Assembly (NCBI RefSeq): GCF_028769735.1
Contig: NC_088169.1
Span: forward strand, 43,057,229-43,121,228
From: Zonotrichia leucophrys gambelii
Taxonomy: Eukaryota > Chordata > Aves > Passeriformes > Passerellidae
DNA: 64,000 nucleotides
Direction: 5' to 3'
A model generated the notes under the pieces. It saw nothing but the letters and a program-made list of their open reading frames with translations. It was not told where the DNA came from and searched no databases. Each line of letters starts with the position of its first letter. The first letter of the stretch is position 1. Below are positions 60,201 through 64,000 of the stretch, piece after piece. Made by a program: the position numbers and the translations under genes.

Positions 60201-63200
60201 GTTCTCACTGGATAAAATCACTCTTTTGATGCTTTCATCTTACCCCCTGGCCTCTCTCTTACTCGCAAGCACTTGCCAAAACCTTGTTTGACTGCATGGA
60301 CTGAACTGCTTCCCTGTCTGCTTTTGAGATTCCCAAAAGTGATGTGAAAGTGCTCTCAGAACACACCTCCAGTTCCATGTACTTGACTGCTTTGATCTGA
60401 TTCATTTCACCTATTTGTGGCACATAACATGAATCCCAAGGCAGGAATGTAGTCACCCATGGCTTCATTTATAGTTAATGGGAAGTGGCAAAGACTTCAA
60501 CAGTGCAAATTAGGATGTCATAAAAGAGGTTTTTAGGCAACAGTGCCTTTTCTTTCTTCACTGCCTATCTAAGAACCTAATGCCACTACAGGCCTAAGTG
60601 AAATCCCTGTATGTAGTGGTTTGAATGCACTAGTTACTTCTTGATTTGTATTTTCTTCTGATTTATCTTCACACAATGAAGACAGACCTTTACGTCCCCA
60701 GCCCTAAGGTATATATTCATGGGGGATGATCATGCATGATTGTTAGGAGTTTACTTTCCACATGTCATCACATTACTTTTTCCTACTTACATGACTATTA
60801 GAACTTGTATCCTTATTTGTCTTACCATTAAAAATTAAAAAACCCACAAATAAAATAATGGGATTTTTATTTTGCTACAAAATGGGTAAAAAAATCCAAA
60901 ACCATACACCATGGATTTATGTTTTATTTTTGTACCACAAATGTCTTTTAACAGAAGCTGGCTTAACCTAAACTATAACATTTTCAGGTACATTAATGCC
61001 AGATATTAAAGTCACAATAATTTATACACTATTATCTTGGAGAATTTACCTGAATATATATTTCCTGAAGCAATCTCACCATATTGCAATATTTTGACCA
61101 TTCACTCAGATGCTTGTGTCTGAAATATATTTAATAATGTATAACGCTATTGTTTTTCAAAATTACAAGGCTGGACAAATGAAAAAGAAAAATAAGCTGC
61201 CTCGTTAATATGCCCAGTAAGACTTATTTTATGTAATCTACAAAAACCTAGGAAAAAATGTATATGTGTTCACACAGAGATACTCTTTGGTTCATTTCTT
61301 TTCTTTCAATTCCATTTATGAATTTATATTTTATTTTGCTAAAAGCCAGATAGCTACCTCAAACTGCCAGGCTAAAGGCAGAGTGTTGTCCAACATCTGA
61401 CTGACAGTGAATGCTGGAGCCCATCCTCTTTTATCCAAAGCATTGATTTGTATTCAGGAAGTATATGAATCATCTTAGGCTGCTAGACTTAGGAACATAG
61501 CTCTTCTCTTCTAAATAGATGTGTTTAGCAATTTTCAAGCAGCCTAGAAATATCTTCCCAGTGAAAAATATTTGTCAAGGATAAGTTCAAATCCCCAGCC
61601 AGGATGTCATTAATGCTGTTCAGTGAGAGTGGCAGAGGCTCACAAAGAAATGAGGAGTCCAGCAAAATGTGCAGCCTCTTCAGTTCCTTTTGAATGAGGT
61701 GCAAGTTACTCAGCAGATCACTAGAAATATGCAGCGCATAACAGATGAAGCCCAAATGAAAGCATTTTCAGTGATCTGGTAACTCATTTTACTTGTGCTG
61801 AGATTGCTAGTTTCTTGGTGCCCTGCAAATGAGGTTCCAAAAAAGCAGACAACACTCCCAGGATAATTAGTAATCAGAACCACAAAGCTTTTTAGAAAAT
61901 GTATAAAATGAGTACTTGTGATCCTTTTGCCAGTCTATTAATTCTCCAATTTAAAAATTAAAAAAAAAGGGAAAAAGATAAAAAAGGAAGGGGGATGCCT
62001 CATTAGAGCTTAAAAGAAGTGAAGAAAAAAACCCTTGCAGAACAAATAAATAAACAAAAAGCACCTTGCCTTGAAAATCAAAGACAAAACATTAAAGAAC
62101 TTTTGTAAAATAACTTTAATGTTCATGAAATATGTTTAAAGTGGAAATTGCTTTGGGAAGTTGGGAAATGTTCACATAGCGCTGGATGTCACACAGAAGA
62201 CGCAAGCACAACACGGTTGAAAAACGCTAAATGAGTCAAATGCAGAATTAAAATGAGCACAGTCTTAAGAGAGTGTGGAAAAAAAGGCCTAAAAAAGGTC
62301 CTGAAAATGATATATACATAATAACTACAAATATTTTTCCATTTTCAGTGTTTAGTTGCTAGATCCTTTGACCTTTCTCAAAACAAAAAATGAAGCATTT
62401 AAATCTCATATTACTCATATTTAACTTCTGTAATAGACAGATGATGTTTGTATGTCCAGATTCACTAGGATTCAGTGAAATTACTAGACCACACTGATTG
62501 AGGGTAACTTCTGTCTTCTGGATACTTTTCCTCAAGGGTAGCATCTGGCATAATAATAGATATTACCCCTACAATCTTTCTTGCATTTATGTTTATACTA
62601 TGCCAGCTGAAACACTGCTATTAGGAAATATTATTATTCCAAGGAAGGTTTTCAGATCCTCCATGTTATATGCTCTTTAGCCAGCAGAAAGCAACAGCTC
62701 TGGCATAATTTCTTTCAGCGCTTGAGGCCAAAGGGTGCCTTAGCCTCCCCCAGTGAACACCTGCCCTGCCTGTCCCTAGCTGGCTGGATCAGCTCTGTGG
62801 TGGAGCTTTGGCCCATGACATTGGCAATTCATCAGGAATGACTAAGAGGAGGGAAAATTCAAGTTGCTGCTGACAGCAGCCTGGGTGCAGCTGTGTGATG
62901 AAAAGCTGTACGGGATGTGATGCACCATTGCACTTAGATATGATCTAGGTGTCATCCAGACACAGGCAAAGCAAGGATGAGTCTAACTAGGACTATGGCT
63001 GGATGAAGAGCCTCCAAGCTTCTGTAACAATAATAAGAATCCCCATGCTTCACACCAGGAAATCCAGGCTGAATTGATACATGCTGTTTTTAGAATAACA
63101 ATCTCTCTCATGCGTACAGTACACAGTGCATTGTGAGAACAAGATCTGAAATGTATTTGTAGATGAATACACTGTGCCACCTGGAGTTTTAATAAACCAA

Positions 63201-64000
63201 ACCAAATTATTTTCTCTCCGTCTCATATAACTTTATTCAGGAATAAAGTATTCAGAATTTGAGCAAGAGTTTACTTCCATGAATCAGGAATTAATGAATA
63301 GATTTGCAATTGCTCTGAGAAAGGCTCATTGGCTCATCATAAATCACTACTAACTGTGTAATTTGTCAGTATATTTTGGATACTGGAAAAAGGAGGGGAA
63401 TAAAGACCTAGAGATAGGTGCAAGCGAACTACCCAAGTGGGTCTTTCAGAATATTTTCAAATGCCAGTATTGTGGGTAAGACTCATGAGAACTACCACTG
63501 CAGAGAAATCCATGACAATTGTCATTTGGGGATTTTTCACTCCTTCTCGTCCCTCTCACTTGTGCCTGCCCTAACAGCTACTCTGGCTGTTGTACAGCCT
63601 TATTGCATCTTTAGAATTCTGTCTGGATCAAGTAGATTTAAATAGATATGCCCAAGGTTGAGGCATTTCTATGTTGCTTCCAGCGCAATTGCCTTTCTTT
63701 AGAGAACACTTACTCCTTTTTTTACTGACTTTTTATCTGGAGAAACCACTAACTGACACAAGAAGAATTCAGCGGTGAAAGCATGTCTATAGGTTTTTAT
63801 TTTATATAGAAAGAGCAAATGTCTACAGCTACAAAGTACTTGTACTTCAACAACAGAGAATGTAGCAAGTACAAAAAGGTGAGAATATAAATCACATTCC
63901 TTTCCTTATAACAAACAGAATATGTCCACTTTTGTCACCTGAAGAAAGATTCCTACTTTAGCAATATGAACAGCTCTTGAAATTGATAAAGGCTTTTCAA
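57264..64000. other. Unique sequence, no supported gene
   Basis: No mobile element, RNA gene or confident exon was recognised. Notable points are a minus-strand exon-like stretch at 59918-60056 (see findings) and a small CpG cluster at 62178-62228. A GC-richer patch at about 62700-62950 could not be assigned. Confidence 0.5.

Noticed and set aside
1..64000. Bacterial-style features (operons, CRISPR, prophage, ribosome binding sites)
   Set aside because: CR1 LINEs, LTRs, low CpG content and absence of dense long open frames show a bird nuclear genome, so such features are not expected and none was seen.
1..64000. tRNA, 5S, U6 or other small RNA genes
   Set aside because: No B-box-like GGTTCGAATCC, U6 start or similar diagnostic motif was seen on either strand by eye. 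A covariance-model scan would be needed to exclude decayed copies.

Overview
This window looks like vertebrate, almost certainly avian, non-coding DNA. It is AT-rich and CpG-poor. It carries at least seven 5'-truncated CR1 LINE copies whose 3' ends finish in the bird-type ATTCTRTG octamer tail, plus several solo-LTR-like sequences. I see no bacterial gene organisation, no operon, no CRISPR array, no tRNA or rRNA gene, and no complete protein-coding gene. The many short open frames are almost all chance frames. They are prominent in the pentamer repeat because a 5-bp unit without stops stays open in every frame. The window is best read as intergenic DNA or the inside of a large intron.

Layout. 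1-4.4 kb: unique AT-rich DNA. 4.38-5.19 kb: a CR1 3' end, then a 228-bp TCCTC pentamer microsatellite grading into a long pyrimidine tract. 5.2-8.8 kb: unique DNA. 8.8-9.3 kb: a solo-LTR-like element (+). 9.3-15.7 kb: unique DNA with small repeats. 15.7-16.2 kb: antisense CR1. 19.1-19.9 kb: an old CR1 (+). 20.2-20.4 kb (-): the best coding candidate, a possible last exon ending in a hydrophobic, GPI-signal-like C-terminus; a second small candidate exon in compatible phase lies at 22.28-22.35 kb. 20.73-21.05 kb: a diverged tandem duplication of about 160 bp. 24.26 kb: a 7-bp tandem repeat whose every unit contains AATAAA. 25.08-25.54 kb (-): a well-preserved solo LTR with inverted ends and a 4-bp target duplication. 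27.6-28.3 kb: two near-perfect palindromes. 28.3-42.7 kb: unique DNA. 42.7-43.85 kb: two CR1s head-to-tail. 46.2 kb: a TA/TG-rich minisatellite; 46.5-46.9 kb: a CR1 with an internal deletion. 51.3-51.9 kb: another solo LTR. 52.63 kb: a G-quadruplex-capable G-rich run. 56.46-57.26 kb: a CR1 split by a roughly 280-bp nested, promoter-bearing, LTR-like insertion. 57.3-64 kb: unique DNA.

Apart from the mobile elements, the points worth checking are the minus-strand exon candidates at 20.2-22.4 kb, the nested insertion at 56.8-57.1 kb, the tandem duplication at 20.7-21.05 kb, and the palindromes near 28 kb. I found no convincing sign of an undescribed multi-gene system. Repeat families were recognised by eye against remembered consensus features, so boundaries are approximate unless a target duplication is cited.
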